NCBI GenBank assembly: GCA_963978905.1
Contig: OZ022257.1
Span: 33,129,685-33,193,684, forward strand
Origin: Trichostrongylus colubriformis
Taxonomy: Eukaryota > Nematoda > Chromadorea > Rhabditida > Trichostrongylidae
Reading direction: 5' to 3'
DNA length: 64,000 nt
Both the position numbers and the translations under genes were made by a program. Positions 54,311-64,000 of this stretch are shown in pieces. Within the stretch, counting starts at the first letter, position 1. Each line of letters opens with the position of its first letter. The notes beneath the pieces are model-generated. The model did no database searches. It saw nothing but the letters and a program-made list of their open reading frames with translations, and was not told the DNA's origin.

Positions 54311-54709
54311 TCGTCAAGATAAAACAACTAAGGGTCGCTCTCTCGCAGTTTTGGCACCCAGGAATTCATGCTCTCCGGCAAAGAAGTACTTGCATGGTAC
54401 CGCTCTAGAAATGTATGTGAGCAAAAGCTTATGTAAGCTGATGGATTCTTTTTTTTTTACTGTTACGCTGCAGCGTTATAACGTGTCTGTTAAACAGCGA
54501 ATTCTTTTCGAGCAATCTAGTGGTGTTGCCTTTTTGAGGATGCCCTCCCTTCTACTTATGATGAACATCATTTTTTGCCAATCACAAGTTGCTGACAGCG
54601 TGATAGCATTTTCCGACGGTATGTAATCCAAATTACTCCAATGGAGGCTTCCCATAAACAGGTAAGCCGGCCAAAGGCAACGTCTACATCTTTCTAGGGA
54701 ACGGGAAAA

Positions 54710-54742
54710 CTTACACTTACACTTACACTTACTTACTTACAA
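54710..54742 (+). repeat. (ACACTT)n / (ACTT)n microsatellite
   Basis: TTACACTTACACTTACACTT followed by ACTTACTTAC. Confidence 0.85.
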
Positions 54743-55783
54743 ACACACTGCTCAAAATAGTGTATTCGGGGTACCTCAGAAAAAGCACATAGGTAGCGAA
54801 AGCAAAAAAATGTCCTATAATCAATCTACGTGACATCCTATAAAGGTAGCGCGCACCTGACTGAACTTTTCAAATGAGCTCCAGCCATCGAGGAGATCCG
54901 ATTACTAGAAACCAGTTTTAGCACGCGATGTTTCTCGCTCATCACATTCTAATAGACGCTACGGACCACGCATATAGACTGAACAGGACCAACTAAGCGA
55001 TGTGGTTTGGCAAGGATACAGCCTTGTGCGGGTGAAGTCACACCCATTGGTCACAGTAATCGGATTTCTGCGACACTCCATGATGGTAAGATTTACTACG
55101 CGTTTACTGCATACTGCACGCATCATGACGCTCACTGAGCCGTCCAGCATCGGCCTCGTCCGAGCCTTTACTTCTTCGACAACCCAACATACATTCATCC
55201 ATCCCAGTGTGATGACACCTAGTGCGACGTTAGCACAGCGCAGAATGGCTGCGAATGAAGGGGGATGGTTATGGAACTGCTCCGCCCTTTTATTACATGG
55301 TGAAGATAAGAATTTATTTATTTGACCTTGTTTTGGATGAGAATTAGACAAAACCATTGGACTGCACATGATCAAAGCTAGAAGGAGTATGCCTAACAAC
55401 TAGTGGGCTGAAATCGCTCTTCTGAAAAAATCTTCTTTACTCTTTTCTTGACATTCGTGGGGCCGCTCAGCAAAAATGGAAGTCAGCTATATATTTCATG
55501 TGGGTAGCTCTTTATAATGGAGAAAAACCGTTTTCTAAAGCGCTTCATGACCTGAAAGACCTCCCATGTTAGTTCACGATGCCTGATCGGCTAATTTTCC
55601 TGAAGTGAAATATGGTGTTCTAAATGATTGCCGGTTTGGTCAATTTTTGTCGGCTGGACCTACTCCTTCGCCAGCCAGAATACCAGCCCCACTTTACATA
55701 ACCGAAAAACAGAAACCGCTTTCAGTAGAACAGTAAATCTCTTTAGAACGATATATAAAACGAATAAATGGTGCACAAACCTG
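54743..55783. other. No recognised feature
   Basis: The 146-residue minus ORF (54959-55399) overlaps a 107-residue plus ORF; neither shows a recognised domain or splice context. Confidence 0.35.
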
Positions 55784-55786
55784 TAA

Positions 55787-56259
55787 GGCCGCTTTAATAC
55801 TTTGCGCACAGCGCCGTCACTGGCGGCGACGGCGTCAATTTAACGCCGTCACCTGCGTCGATTTGACGTCGAGTTCACGCAACCTTTGCCCGCCACCGAC
55901 GACGGCGTCCGTAGATAATGCGCAGCGTTTGCAAAATTCTTGACCCAATCACACTACAGTGTGGTGATTGTGGCCGCTTCGAATCTTGACGCTGTGCCAT
56001 ATGGTGATCGTGGCCGCTTCGTGTATTGGCACAGCGCCAAGATTCGAGGCGGCACAATCACCATACTGTATTGTGATTGGGTCAAGAATTTTGCAATCGC
56101 TGCATTATCTATGGACGCCGTCGTTGGCGGCGAGCAAATGGTTGCGTAAGTTTGACGCCGTCACCGGCGGTGACGGCGTCAAATCGACACAGGTGACGGC
56201 ATCAAATTGACACCGTCGCCGCCGGTGACGGCGTCGGTGCGCAAAGTATGAAAGCGGCC
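55787..56259. mobile_element. GC-rich Harbinger-type palindromic MITE
   Basis: 473 bp flanked by TAA (55784-55786 and 56260-56262). Ends GGCCGCTTTAATACTTTGCG and complement of GGCCGCTTTCATACTTTGCG. Nearly the whole element is a foldback, with (GCCGTCACCGGCGGCGACG)-type internal repeats in both arms and an inner AAAATTCTTGACCCAATCAC / GTGATTGGGTCAAGAATTTT pair. No ORF of meaning. The 3-bp TWA duplication and terminal motif link it to the 2.1-kb elements at 42392-46660. Confidence 0.82.
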
Positions 56260-56329
56260 TAACTAGGCCCCGCAAGGAGGAATGCGGGAGGGATGGGAGC
56301 GGTTATTGCAATGAGAATTCTGTCGATTC

Positions 56330-56545
56330 CGGGGATCCGTGTACCTGGTAACATGCCAAGGATGTGGGCAAAAATATGTTGGGGAAACTAAAAGGCCCCT
56401 GCTCGAACGACTTGACGAACACCGCAGAGCCTTGCAAAATCTCACATCGTATATAAACAGTAAATTCTCCAAACACATATTTCAAAACATAACAACGAAG
56501 CACCTCCCAACTTTACTGTAAAAGTGCTGCACCGCTGCATTGGAA
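56330..56545 (+). pseudogene. GIY-YIG domain of another Penelope subfamily
   Basis: VYLVTCQGCGQKYVGETKRP then LLERLDEHRRALQN and SKHIFQ. The GIY-YIG signature (VYLV..KYVGET), the downstream Arg and the helix with EH are readable for ~60 residues. No reverse transcriptase found upstream; the region before 56330 is the MITE. Confidence 0.6.
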
Positions 56546-59087
56546 ACACAGTGGGAAGGAAAGTACTGTGTCGCTGGAAATAAGAAGTTTATCCCAGGAA
56601 ATAAACAGCAGGGATGAACTACATGACTCTTTTCAGTTAATCACATGACTGCAGTGACTCACACAGTGGAATGAATGTGATATAACATATGACCTCAGTC
56701 ATAGCACGTCCACGCTATTTAACGGTTGAATCGAGGTGGGTCACCCCTTGCTCCACTACCAGCAGCCGGGTAGGACAGGGTAGGTGGCAGCAGCGAGTCA
56801 GTAAGATATAAATCTACTGACAATGAGTCATTCCATAAAGTGCTAATATGTAAATTACTTAAATTGCATTGTTTCAGGCTTGAGAAAGGCGCTAGGCCCC
56901 GAAAGCTCGCCATTAGGCTCAAAAATCTTTTCACATTGCTTTGTGAAACTTTTGACTCTTTGGAGAATAAATTTTGGAGCCTCACATGTTCTTTACACAT
57001 TTAGGTTGGCATGAGGCTTGACAGAACAATTCTCAGGAAACTGTAACTGTTGTTTTTGGTGTCCCAATAAAACTCATTTTATGCAGTTGATTTCAGATGA
57101 TGGCGAGAAAACGTTGAAGGAAGTACATAGTATCCCGACAATCACCGTTCAATTGGAAACAGTGGGACAACTCACGTGGTACAGCTACGATCTCCATGTT
57201 TCGCTAAGAAATATGCGTCGATTGCTCCAAAATTCTCGGCACACCCTCTTATTACAAAAGACGTCCCTGAATATTGTATGAGAGTCAAGAAAGGCATGAA
57301 AAAAATCAGAAAAAGTAAAGGAAACTAAATAAAGTAAGGAGGAAGCGAAAAAAGAAAGCTAAGGCGGGCGGATGTGGCGTTATCATAGTGTCAGGAAGAG
57401 ACAATTCGTTGCCACTCATAATACTGCAGTTTGGTCTGATTCGTAAAATGCACCTCGTACCATGTAGTATAAAGTCGCGAAAGCTTTAAAAGATAACAGA
57501 GAGAATTAGTGCTCAAATGTGAAATATGTTGCGAGAACAGCGGTGTTCAGCTCCGGTGTTTCAAAGTGCTAATCCTCCAATCTGAGAAGGCATGATGAAG
57601 AGTGGCGCCACCTCAACAGTTATGCTCCGCGGATCGAATTATTGGTCCAGAGTCCGTCCTTGTTCCGTATCGCTGTTGCTGGCAGCAGACCACAGACATA
57701 ATGAACGATAACACTGTCTTGTACACCAGCTAATCTGCAGGTCATTGTATAGACGATATCGCAATTGAAGGCCACCACGGTTCGCGGACGGAGGTAAAGT
57801 GGGGCATCAGGTATTACCAACACGGTATGCCTCATTCAGTTGATACTATGTCACAGGGAAGAACAAAACCGAGGGGAAGGAGAGCAGCAAAACGGGCGAA
57901 TGTAAGAACAGAAAGAAACAAAAATAACTAGATCCTTTCTTATCTTTCATGCCTTGTTTTGAATTTAAGCTTCTACGGGCGACTTATTGTTAGAGGCACG
58001 AAGAGCTCAGATGACTTCAATTCAAGAGCGCCCCTTCCATTACAGATGAGAGCTACTTGAATACCTCTCTTGAGGTAACCAATCAATGAAGAACGCATGA
58101 ACTATGAATGTAAGGGTCAGAGATGCAGATCACTCTAAAGCAAGTGAGGTTTCAAACAGGAGGCGAACCACCAAGGTTTGGGTAGGATTCGAAATTTTGC
58201 ATGCTTATTCCGATGATAAGAGCGTTCTGCTCGTGAGTTGCTCCGGGTCATGCATGAGGACATGGAGGAATAAGCGCAATGAGAACACAGTGTCGTCGAT
58301 GTGAATAAAGAAATTTTTCTAAGTTCTATTACCTTCATTATGGTCCACAAGGGAGATCGTAGTGCAATATGGATGGCGGCATATCTGTCTCTGCAACCGG
58401 GAGAAGTTCTTTGCATTGATACATTCGTCTGTTGCCACATCTAAATTGAACAAGCCGACTTTCACCTAGATCCTTCGCCTTCCGTTTACTGAATTTCGAA
58501 GAAGATCTCCACTGTTTAATATCAAAATTTCCCCTTACCCTTAGCCGTGAATCCCTCATCTTGTATACTGACCATGGAACGTACCTTGATTATACGAAGT
58601 CCGTCGCAATAGCAGGAACCGCTGAATCGTTTTCCTCATATCACTCGACATGCGCTTAAGTGGTGACACGCAGTGATAGCACCAGTGGCTTTCGTACACT
58701 TCAAGAAGGGATTATTGGAGAAAAAGCCAGTTATTTTACCAGAGCAAATTCTTTTTGTGTTGTTTGCTTTGGTTTTGTTTGATGCTTTTAATTTTCCTCC
58801 TTATCCCATGGGGTTTCCGTTTGCCATGAGGCGGTTTCACCACCACTGGCATGTTATCAAGCGACTCCCGAGGTCCTAATTCGCACACTATAGCAGTGAT
58901 TGTGGGCGCTGCCTTTCAGTTCTGCATATTTGCTGATCTTCCCGCTCACTTATAGTAAAGGATCTTATTTGTGTCACTCAGTTGGTTGCCGGAATCTCAA
59001 TTCCTCTACTAGCTTTAGGAGGCTTTCACTGCGATACTACTAAGATAATAAATCATAAGTTTCGAAGGATAACATTTTGGCGTGAAT
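56546..59087. other. No recognised gene; possible retroelement tail at the left
   Basis: 56870-56990 contains GGCTTGAGAAAGGCGCTAGG followed by CCCCGAAAGCTC, reminiscent of a Penelope terminal ribozyme region but not matching the hammerhead core. ORFs 57018-57281, 58135-58440 and 58673-58879 have no recognised domain. Confidence 0.35.
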
Positions 59088-60550
59088 AAAAACCTCTGTG
59101 GGATGCGCCGCGCATTCTGGTTCCATTAAGAATCGTGGTGGCAGGTAAATGTTTGGCTTATACAGGGTGCGGCAAAATTACTTGAAACTGAAAATTCAAT
59201 AACATTTTGAAATAAAGCTCGCAAATCAGTTTTAATTATCAAAATCATCTTCTACGAACATGATAATTCAAACATGCTATCAGCTTTCGAAATGATCGCC
59301 TTCAGCCCCCACGCAACAAATGCTCATAGTTTTCAATTTTGAAGGTTAATAGTTTTATGTGGCACACATGTGCGATCCAACAGTTTCGTCCCAGGATTTA
59401 TGAGTGAGACTGCATTAAAAATGTCTGGTAAAACAAGCTTTTTTCTCTGAGATGTCCCAGACGCAATAATCCATAGGGTTAAGGTCCGGAGCACTGGAGG
59501 GCCATTCGTCCTGTGTGATGAAGTTAAGCAGCTCGGAGCATCAGTCCTGGGAGACCTTTCTTTTGTGTGCTGGAATAGAATCCTGTCGAAAGCACTTGTA
59601 GGTTCCTCCGAAGTGGGAATCGGCTCACTGATTGAGAACTTTTTCCTGGATATTCTTGTGAACCGTTGCGTTGATTTTCACGTCAGCTTCTATGAAAACA
59701 AATGGAGTCTTTCCTGAAGATATGAGTCCTACCACACCATGATGTTTTGAAGCTGTTTCGCACTTTCCTAGAGTCGTCCTTTAGCGGCGGCATCAGCAAG
59801 CGAGTCGCCGATAATCCTCTCATTTTGGCAGTTGTGGATTGGATTCGACGTGGAAATCTTTTCATGGCTAAAGACGATGTCTCGAACGCGTGCCAACGTG
59901 AATTGTTGCACCAACATTTTGCATCTTTTCAATCTCTTCTCATAGTATCCGTCAGAAGTTGGCATGTCATCGGTGATAAGGGATCTTCTTAAACCTTCCC
60001 TTGACTATCCTCCTGAATAACCTTTCGCTTATTCCCACGTCTTTTGCCAGGTGGAAGACAGATCTCCTGTTTCTCACGAGTTTCACATTTTTCCGGTTCG
60101 TAACTGTCGTGGAACCCCATCTTCCTTTTCTATCCCCTTTGGCCTCCAATTCGTTGTAGACCGTCCTCCCGAGAACGAAAAAGATCTTCACAATATCTCT
60201 CGTTTGCTAGCCGACCTTATGAAGTTTGATAATCATTCGCAGTTACACACTTTTTATTCAACATAAATAACTCGAGTGAAGCGGGAAAAGTTCTACAGAA
60301 ATTCAAAAAAAAAAAAAATAAAAATTAAGAGATTTAAGAGCAAGGGTGATTTTGCCGCCCTCTGTATAATGACTTTGAGGGGCCGGCGGCTGTAGGAATC
60401 AGTGGTTTTATCCTCCTAGAGGAGTCTGGTACCAATTCACCTACCCCGAAGGAATGGAATAGGTTGGTCTGGGCAGGCGTTGAAGCGGGATTTGATCCCC
60501 GCACCATAAGAGTGAGAAGCGCGCCACACGTCACTACACCAACTGCCCCA
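59088..60550 (-). mobile_element. tRNA-headed SINE, copy 2, split by a DNA transposon
   Basis: Minus-strand head 60550-60367: GGGGCAGTTGGTGTAGTGAC (A-box-like), GGTGCGGGGATCAAATCCCG (B-box), and a body to CAAAGTCATTATA. It resumes at 59160-59088 with GCCAACATTTACCTG-like sequence, CCACCACGATTCTTAATGG and GCGCGGCGCATCCCACAG. Joining the two parts recreates the order seen intact at 62120-62395. This is the best-preserved head of the three copies. Confidence 0.75.
59163..60364 (-). mobile_element. Tc1/mariner-type transposon inside the SINE
   Basis: 1202 bp; TA at 59161-59162 and 60365-60366; ends CAGGGTGCGGCAAAATTAC and complement of CAGAGGGCGGCAAAATCAC. Minus-strand transposase traces: SVFHLAKDVGISERLFRRIV (60070, helix-turn-helix), KRLKRCKMLVQQFTLARVRD then IVFSHEKISTSNPIHNCQN (59870, first catalytic Asp replaced by His within the usual FSDEK), and WPSSAPDLNPMDYCVWDISE (~59500, final catalytic Asp). 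Stops between blocks, so inactive. Confidence 0.82.
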
Positions 60551-60647
60551 ATAAATCATGCCATAACAAAAGCCCGCCAGAGTACAAGAGGTTGAAGGAT
60601 AGTGAATACTCACCTTTCTCAGGTTCATCATTTGGCATTATATCACT

Positions 60648-60893
60648 ATGAGCCTCCTCTTTTCTTCTCGTCTTTGTTATGCTGTCATGATCTCGTTGTT
60701 GGGATCGCATTTCTTGCTCAAATGCTCGTTTATCGTTGTTGATTATCTAAAAAAAGATCCCTATGATTCTCCTTGCAACAATAACGGGAGCCAGTTGCCG
60801 ATGTGCGCTTACTGTGATATCGTAATTGAGTCATTCACGAGCTCATCTACCCAACCATTTACTCGTCTATTCGATCGCTTTTCAAAAGAATGA
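60648..60893 (+). CDS. Small secreted protein, saposin-like N-terminal half
   Basis: 81 residues. An N-terminal hydrophobic stretch (AVMISLLGSHFLLKCSFIVV) fits a signal peptide or anchor. Then MCAYCDIVIESFTSSSTQ and FTRLFDRFSKE, where CxxC followed by an amphipathic helix with Val/Ile/Glu spacing resembles the first half of a saposin B domain. The other four cysteines are absent, so a second exon would be needed or the gene is truncated; TGA follows at 60891. Nematodes have many such amoebapore-like proteins. The start ATG is the first in a short open frame. Could be chance. Confidence 0.33.
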   Translation: MSLLFSSRLCYAVMISLLGSHFLLKCSFIVVDYLKKDPYDSPCNNNGSQLPMCAYCDIVIESFTSSSTQPFTRLFDRFSKE

Positions 60894-61025
60894 AATCCAC
60901 TGCGTGGAGGTTCTATTATACTCCCTGGAGGCTCGTACGTATTTGATTTTCGATAGCTGCTGGTTTTCGCAGCAGTTTCTATGCGAAAGTTCTTACAGGT
61001 ATGCTAAATTATGGGCAAAGCTTCT

Positions 61026-61095
61026 GTCTTGGCGGGACTCGAACCCGCACTTCATGTTTTCCGGGCATAAATTACTCTACCGATACCCCCTTTCA
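61026..61095 (-). tRNA. tRNA-like sequence in the left arm, degraded
   Basis: On the minus strand: GGTATCGGTAGAGTAATTTA, then GTGCGGGTTCGAGTCCCGC, where the T arm (GCGGG/CCCGC with TTCGAGT loop) is perfect, while the acceptor stem no longer pairs. Mirror partner of 61196-61269. Confidence 0.4.
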
Positions 61096-61195
61096 CCTTA
61101 ACTCAGCTTCTGAATGGTAACTCGACACGTTATACGTGTAAGTGCTGACAAGCTATGGCAAATATACCATTCAGAAGCTGAGATAGGGTGAAATG

Positions 61196-61269
61196 GGTCT
61201 CGGTAGTGCAATGGATTAGCTCATCTGCCCGTAAAGCACGGAGAGCAGGTTCGAGTCTCGTCCGAGACC
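61196..61269 (+). tRNA. tRNA-like sequence, probably pseudogene
   Basis: GGTCTCGG at 61196-61203 pairs perfectly with CCGAGACC at 61262-61269. An A-box-like TAGTGCAATGGATTAGCTC and a B box GGTTCGAGTCT are present with tRNA spacing (74 nt). The T stem has mismatches and the anticodon-loop position before the anticodon is C rather than T, so decoding function is unlikely. No identity assigned. Confidence 0.5.
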
Positions 61270-61302
61270 GAAGCTTTTACCCGTAACTCAGCATACTTGT
61301 AA

Positions 61303-62117
61303 CAATTGTTTGTCGAAAAATACCATAACATCTGTCACGGCTTTGGGTGAAGCCCGAACTTTGACGTCCCTTGCGGGGTATAATACAGCGTGTTACTAAT
61401 CCCTTCAAACTTTTTGGAAATTCATCACCTTTATGACGCTCTTGAAATCCAAGTAATCCAGTTATGCAATGAAGTAACAGGTTGAAAAATTGTCAAGTGA
61501 TTGGAAACTGAGGAAAACAAATTAGAGACGGAATCAATCCTCAGCAAATGATTGTCACGGCTCGAAAACGACTGTCTAAATATGGCATAATGGGAATATG
61601 TGTCTCTTTGTAAAAGTTTGCGACAATGCCGTCAGCTCTCTATATAAGTTACAAAAATTGCAGCTTTTGCAGCAGCCTTAAATCAAATTTAAAGCGAACT
61701 TTCCCATGATACTGCTTTAACTTCATACGAAGTTTATACCTATACGTTGGACAAGGTTTCCGCCTCTTTTCTTTTCGAGGACTCTTGGCATTTCCTGACC
61801 GACTTCCTTCAGATTCTTCTTTTATGGCGATGGGCTCTCTACCCTACTTTTGAGGAATATGACTCTCAGGATTTAATCACAAAATATGCTTGCACGCGAC
61901 AGTGGAACACATAACTTCAGAATGTGAACTTGTATAGAGCATGGCAAGTATAAGTATGATTGCTTTAATCTTGAGTTTTTTTCGATTGCAGTTAGGAAAG
62001 CACAGCCAGTGCTTGTCAGGTGTTATGAGCACACCTGACCTTTTAATTTCATCCTTGACCACTTCGGCGCCAAAAATTCCCTTGGCCATGTAGATGTTAT
62101 TCCAGAAACACAGTTCT
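61303..62117. other. No recognised feature
   Basis: Short ORFs only. The 70-residue minus ORF at 61877-62089 has no recognised domain. Confidence 0.35.
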
Positions 62118-62119
62118 GT

Positions 62120-62395
62120 GAAGAACTGAGGCGGTGTAACTATGCGCGCCCTCCCACTCTCATGTTGCGGAGATCAAATCCAGAACCAACGCCCGTCCAG
62201 GTCAACAAGGGCTTCCATCTCTCCGCTGTCGCTAAATTGGTGCCAGACGAGTCTGGCAAAATATTTAGAAGCACTGACTTCTACATCGGCTGCCCTCTCC
62301 ACCCCAAGTCATTCTATCTATAGGCAAAATGAATTCACTTGCCACCACGATTCTGAATGGTTTTAGATAGCGCGGTGCATCTCACAGAAGGGGTT
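62120..62395 (+). mobile_element. tRNA-headed SINE, copy 3, uninterrupted
   Basis: GAGGCGGTGTAACTATGCGC, GCGGAGATCAAATCCAG, AACGCCCGTCCAGGTCAAC, AATTGGTGCCAGACGAGTCT, CAAGTCATTCTATCTATAGG, CCACCACGATTCTGAATGG and GCGCGGTGCATCTCACAG, the same order as copies 1 and 2 in the opposite orientation. About 270 bp. Confidence 0.7.
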
Positions 62396-63113
62396 GATAG
62401 ACGCCAAGGGGTTTCATTTTCCTAATTTTGTGAGGGAAGCCACGCAAATATGAACCACGGAAAAGCAATTGTGGGTCATCCTTTAATTGCCGTGGAGGGC
62501 CGTAGGACGCTGCGGCTGCCTCAGGATTTTCAGCACCTTTACAAGGGTCAAAGCAAAAACTAGCAGCTCATTTGACGCAATACAGATCGAGAATGGAAAT
62601 TAATCAGATTTCACGTCGGACCTACACCGCGAGTGATAACGTTTACTGCAAAGTGCAAATAACCTTGAATCGTAAAAATCAATGGGAGCTCTTGAGCTTG
62701 TAAGAATTCCTTGTGATCGGCTGGAAAGTTCTGTACTGCGGAACTCAGTACCAACCAGTATGTTCATGATGTAACGTAAGAATTTTTTTGGAAGCCATAT
62801 AGTTTGTCATCGTTGCAAATAAAAAATTCCTATCGCTAGAAACTTCCACTTTTCTTCCATTCGTGACTAACGTCTTGCATATGTACGTCTGCAGGCGTCG
62901 AAAAGTGACTACGAAGATGTTCATTAAGGTAATTAATGAGGATTACAAACTGCTGACTCCAAAGTCTTGACTATGAGAGAGTATTTGTGTATTAATAGGA
63001 CGGATCAGGACTGCCCCGTCTTCTTGTTTCAATCTCTAATGTCGTCCTTTGTAGCTGTCCACGTTTCACCGGAAACGGCTCTTTTGTAATGGGATCTAAT
63101 CTCCTCCAACAAC
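62396..63113. other. No recognised feature
   Basis: No ORF above 70 residues with family resemblance and no repeat match noticed. Confidence 0.35.
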
Positions 63114-64000
63114 GGAGGCCCATCAGCGCAGCGTGAGCTTTTTTGAAGCGCTTTTTTTTCATTTTATAGAGGCTCATACATGAATCAATTATCGGTGTCA
63201 AATTTGGCTAAATGGTTCTGGGAGCTTCAGAAAATTGTTGATGGTTCGACACCCACTGGAGACAATTTTTCGTTTTTCCGATTTTCGTTCATTTGTGCTC
63301 ATGTATCACCGCCATGTGAACTACGTGCAAAATTCATTTTTAATCTGCCAGGGTACCCCTATTTGGTTTTTCTCGTGTATTTGACGACTGATCTTTTTGG
63401 ACTTGCCAGCGCTCATAGCACAGGAAGTAGACGTTTCCCAGCAAAGAGCATGTATTCATACCCAGTCGAACTGCCCTATGGGACAAGCTTCTCGAGATTT
63501 TGACCCACGTTGGAAACACTGTGCGACAACTGGTACTACTACCACAGCCAGGACTCTGAACGAAAAGAGGTCACTAGTCAATTTCAGGAAATATGTGCCA
63601 TTTCTTGTCACTGCGTGGTGTTGCCTGGTATAGTTCGCGTGGAAGGCTTCCATTGTGCAAATGTTCCATTGTATCCTAGCGAAGCTGTTTACAGTTCTTC
63701 TCAACGGATGGAAAAGTGACTTATACCCACGTCCACCTCACTGCTTCGAAGCTGAGTCTAAATTTCGCTTCTGAGGATAATTGGGCCTTATGAGTACGAA
63801 TATCACACTGGCTCTGCACAGAAACGCTTGGCTCGTATGCTAGGAGCGGAAGGGTCCAAACATGCTAACCACTGAAAACTTGTAAATGGGATCGGTTTGG
63901 TGCGCTAGCAACGAAAATTGCAGTCAATTCAAATGTGCGCAAACAATTTAGTGTTGAATTGTGTGAATCCAAAAAAAAGGCAAAATCTGTATGTCAAGGC
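63114..64000 (+). mobile_element. Second copy of the 1.34-kb element, cut by window end
   Basis: Begins GGAGGCCCATCAG, then GTGAGCTTTTT, CATTTTATAG, CATACATGAATCAA and CAAATTTGGCTAAATGGTTC, as at the right end (complement) of 19171-20507. The interior aligns in reverse order with 19660-20110. The right terminal repeat lies beyond the window. Confidence 0.65.
63510..63719 (+). CDS. ORF in second copy, same frame as 19881-20105
   Basis: ERKEVTSQFQEICAISCHCV, VVLPGIVRVEGFHCANVPLY and SEAVYSSSQ align gap-free to the minus-strand ORF at 19881, with a TGA two codons away from the equivalent place. The N-terminal 15 residues do not align in frame. Function unknown. Confidence 0.4.
   Translation: METLCDNWYYYHSQDSERKEVTSQFQEICAISCHCVVLPGIVRVEGFHCANVPLYPSEAVYSSSQRMEK

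Larger units (their letters stand above)
60993..61302. repeat. Palindrome carrying two tRNA-like sequences
   Basis: Left arm 60993-61119 and right arm 61164-61302 are complementary (TTACAGGTATGCTAAATTA; CTCAGCTTCTGAATGGTA) around a 44-bp loop. Each arm holds a tRNA-like segment in opposite, outward orientation. Could be a tRNA-derived inverted SINE pair or a MITE that captured a tRNA. Confidence 0.7.

Noticed and set aside
54959..55399. 146-residue minus-strand ORF with hydrophobic N-terminus
   Set aside because: Composition is not protein-like beyond the leader, it overlaps an equally long plus-strand ORF, and no domain or splice context is seen.
56870..56990. Hammerhead motif downstream of the GIY-YIG fragment
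   Set aside because: The CTGANGA box is not present (TTGAGAA), and the cleavage triplet and stem II are not convincing.

Overview
This window looks like nuclear DNA of a nematode. The only gene recognised with confidence is the mitochondrial 2-oxoglutarate/malate carrier (the misc-1 / SLC25A11 family). It is split into short exons, some separated by introns of 57-71 bp and others by introns of kilobases. Nearly everything else is transposable-element DNA: CR1-like LINEs, Penelope-like retroelements, mariner/Tc1 transposons, Harbinger-like elements, a tRNA-headed SINE and several palindromic (foldback) families. The combination of tiny and giant introns with this repeat mix suggests a parasitic clade V nematode such as a hookworm. 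That assignment is an inference from style, not from a search.

Layout. 1-14.1 kb: six exons of the carrier gene on the minus strand. Its 9.65-kb intron holds a long foldback element (about 5008-13644) made of ~146-bp units, and a nearly intact 4.4-kb CR1-like LINE (5357-9767) sits inside the left arm. 14.3-18.7 kb: a second, decayed CR1-like LINE between inverted tRNA-like repeats. 19.2-20.5 kb: a 1.34-kb inverted-repeat element whose relative lies at 63.1 kb. 22.3-26.0 kb: foldback-family arms with a precisely inserted Penelope copy (13-bp target duplication, hammerhead-like motifs). 26.2-27.6 kb: a mariner element interrupted by a SINE. 29.9-30.6 kb: two coding-looking ORFs of unknown identity. 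31.5-34.3 kb: two Penelope copies fused head to head. 34.5-38.9 kb: a foldback copy broken by a 1.46-kb TA-flanked palindromic transposon. A coding-looking ORF lies between its arms. 38.9-41.1 kb: a palindromic mariner derivative with a Tc1-like element nested in it. 42.4-46.7 kb: two inverted 2.1-kb elements sharing one TTA target site. 47-56 kb: decayed foldback, dispersed-repeat and Penelope remnants. 55.8-56.3 kb: a GC-rich Harbinger-type MITE. 59.1-62.4 kb: SINEs (one split by a Tc1/mariner element), a saposin-like ORF and a palindrome carrying two tRNA-like sequences.

No operon, rRNA, CRISPR array or prokaryotic feature is present. The biology shown is layered transposition, where target-site duplications reveal the order: foldback first, then LINE or Penelope; SINE first, then DNA transposon; mariner first, then Tc1. 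The visible host coding sequence is about 0.6 kb, plus a few uncertain exons. Boundaries of decayed repeats are approximate because they were aligned by eye.
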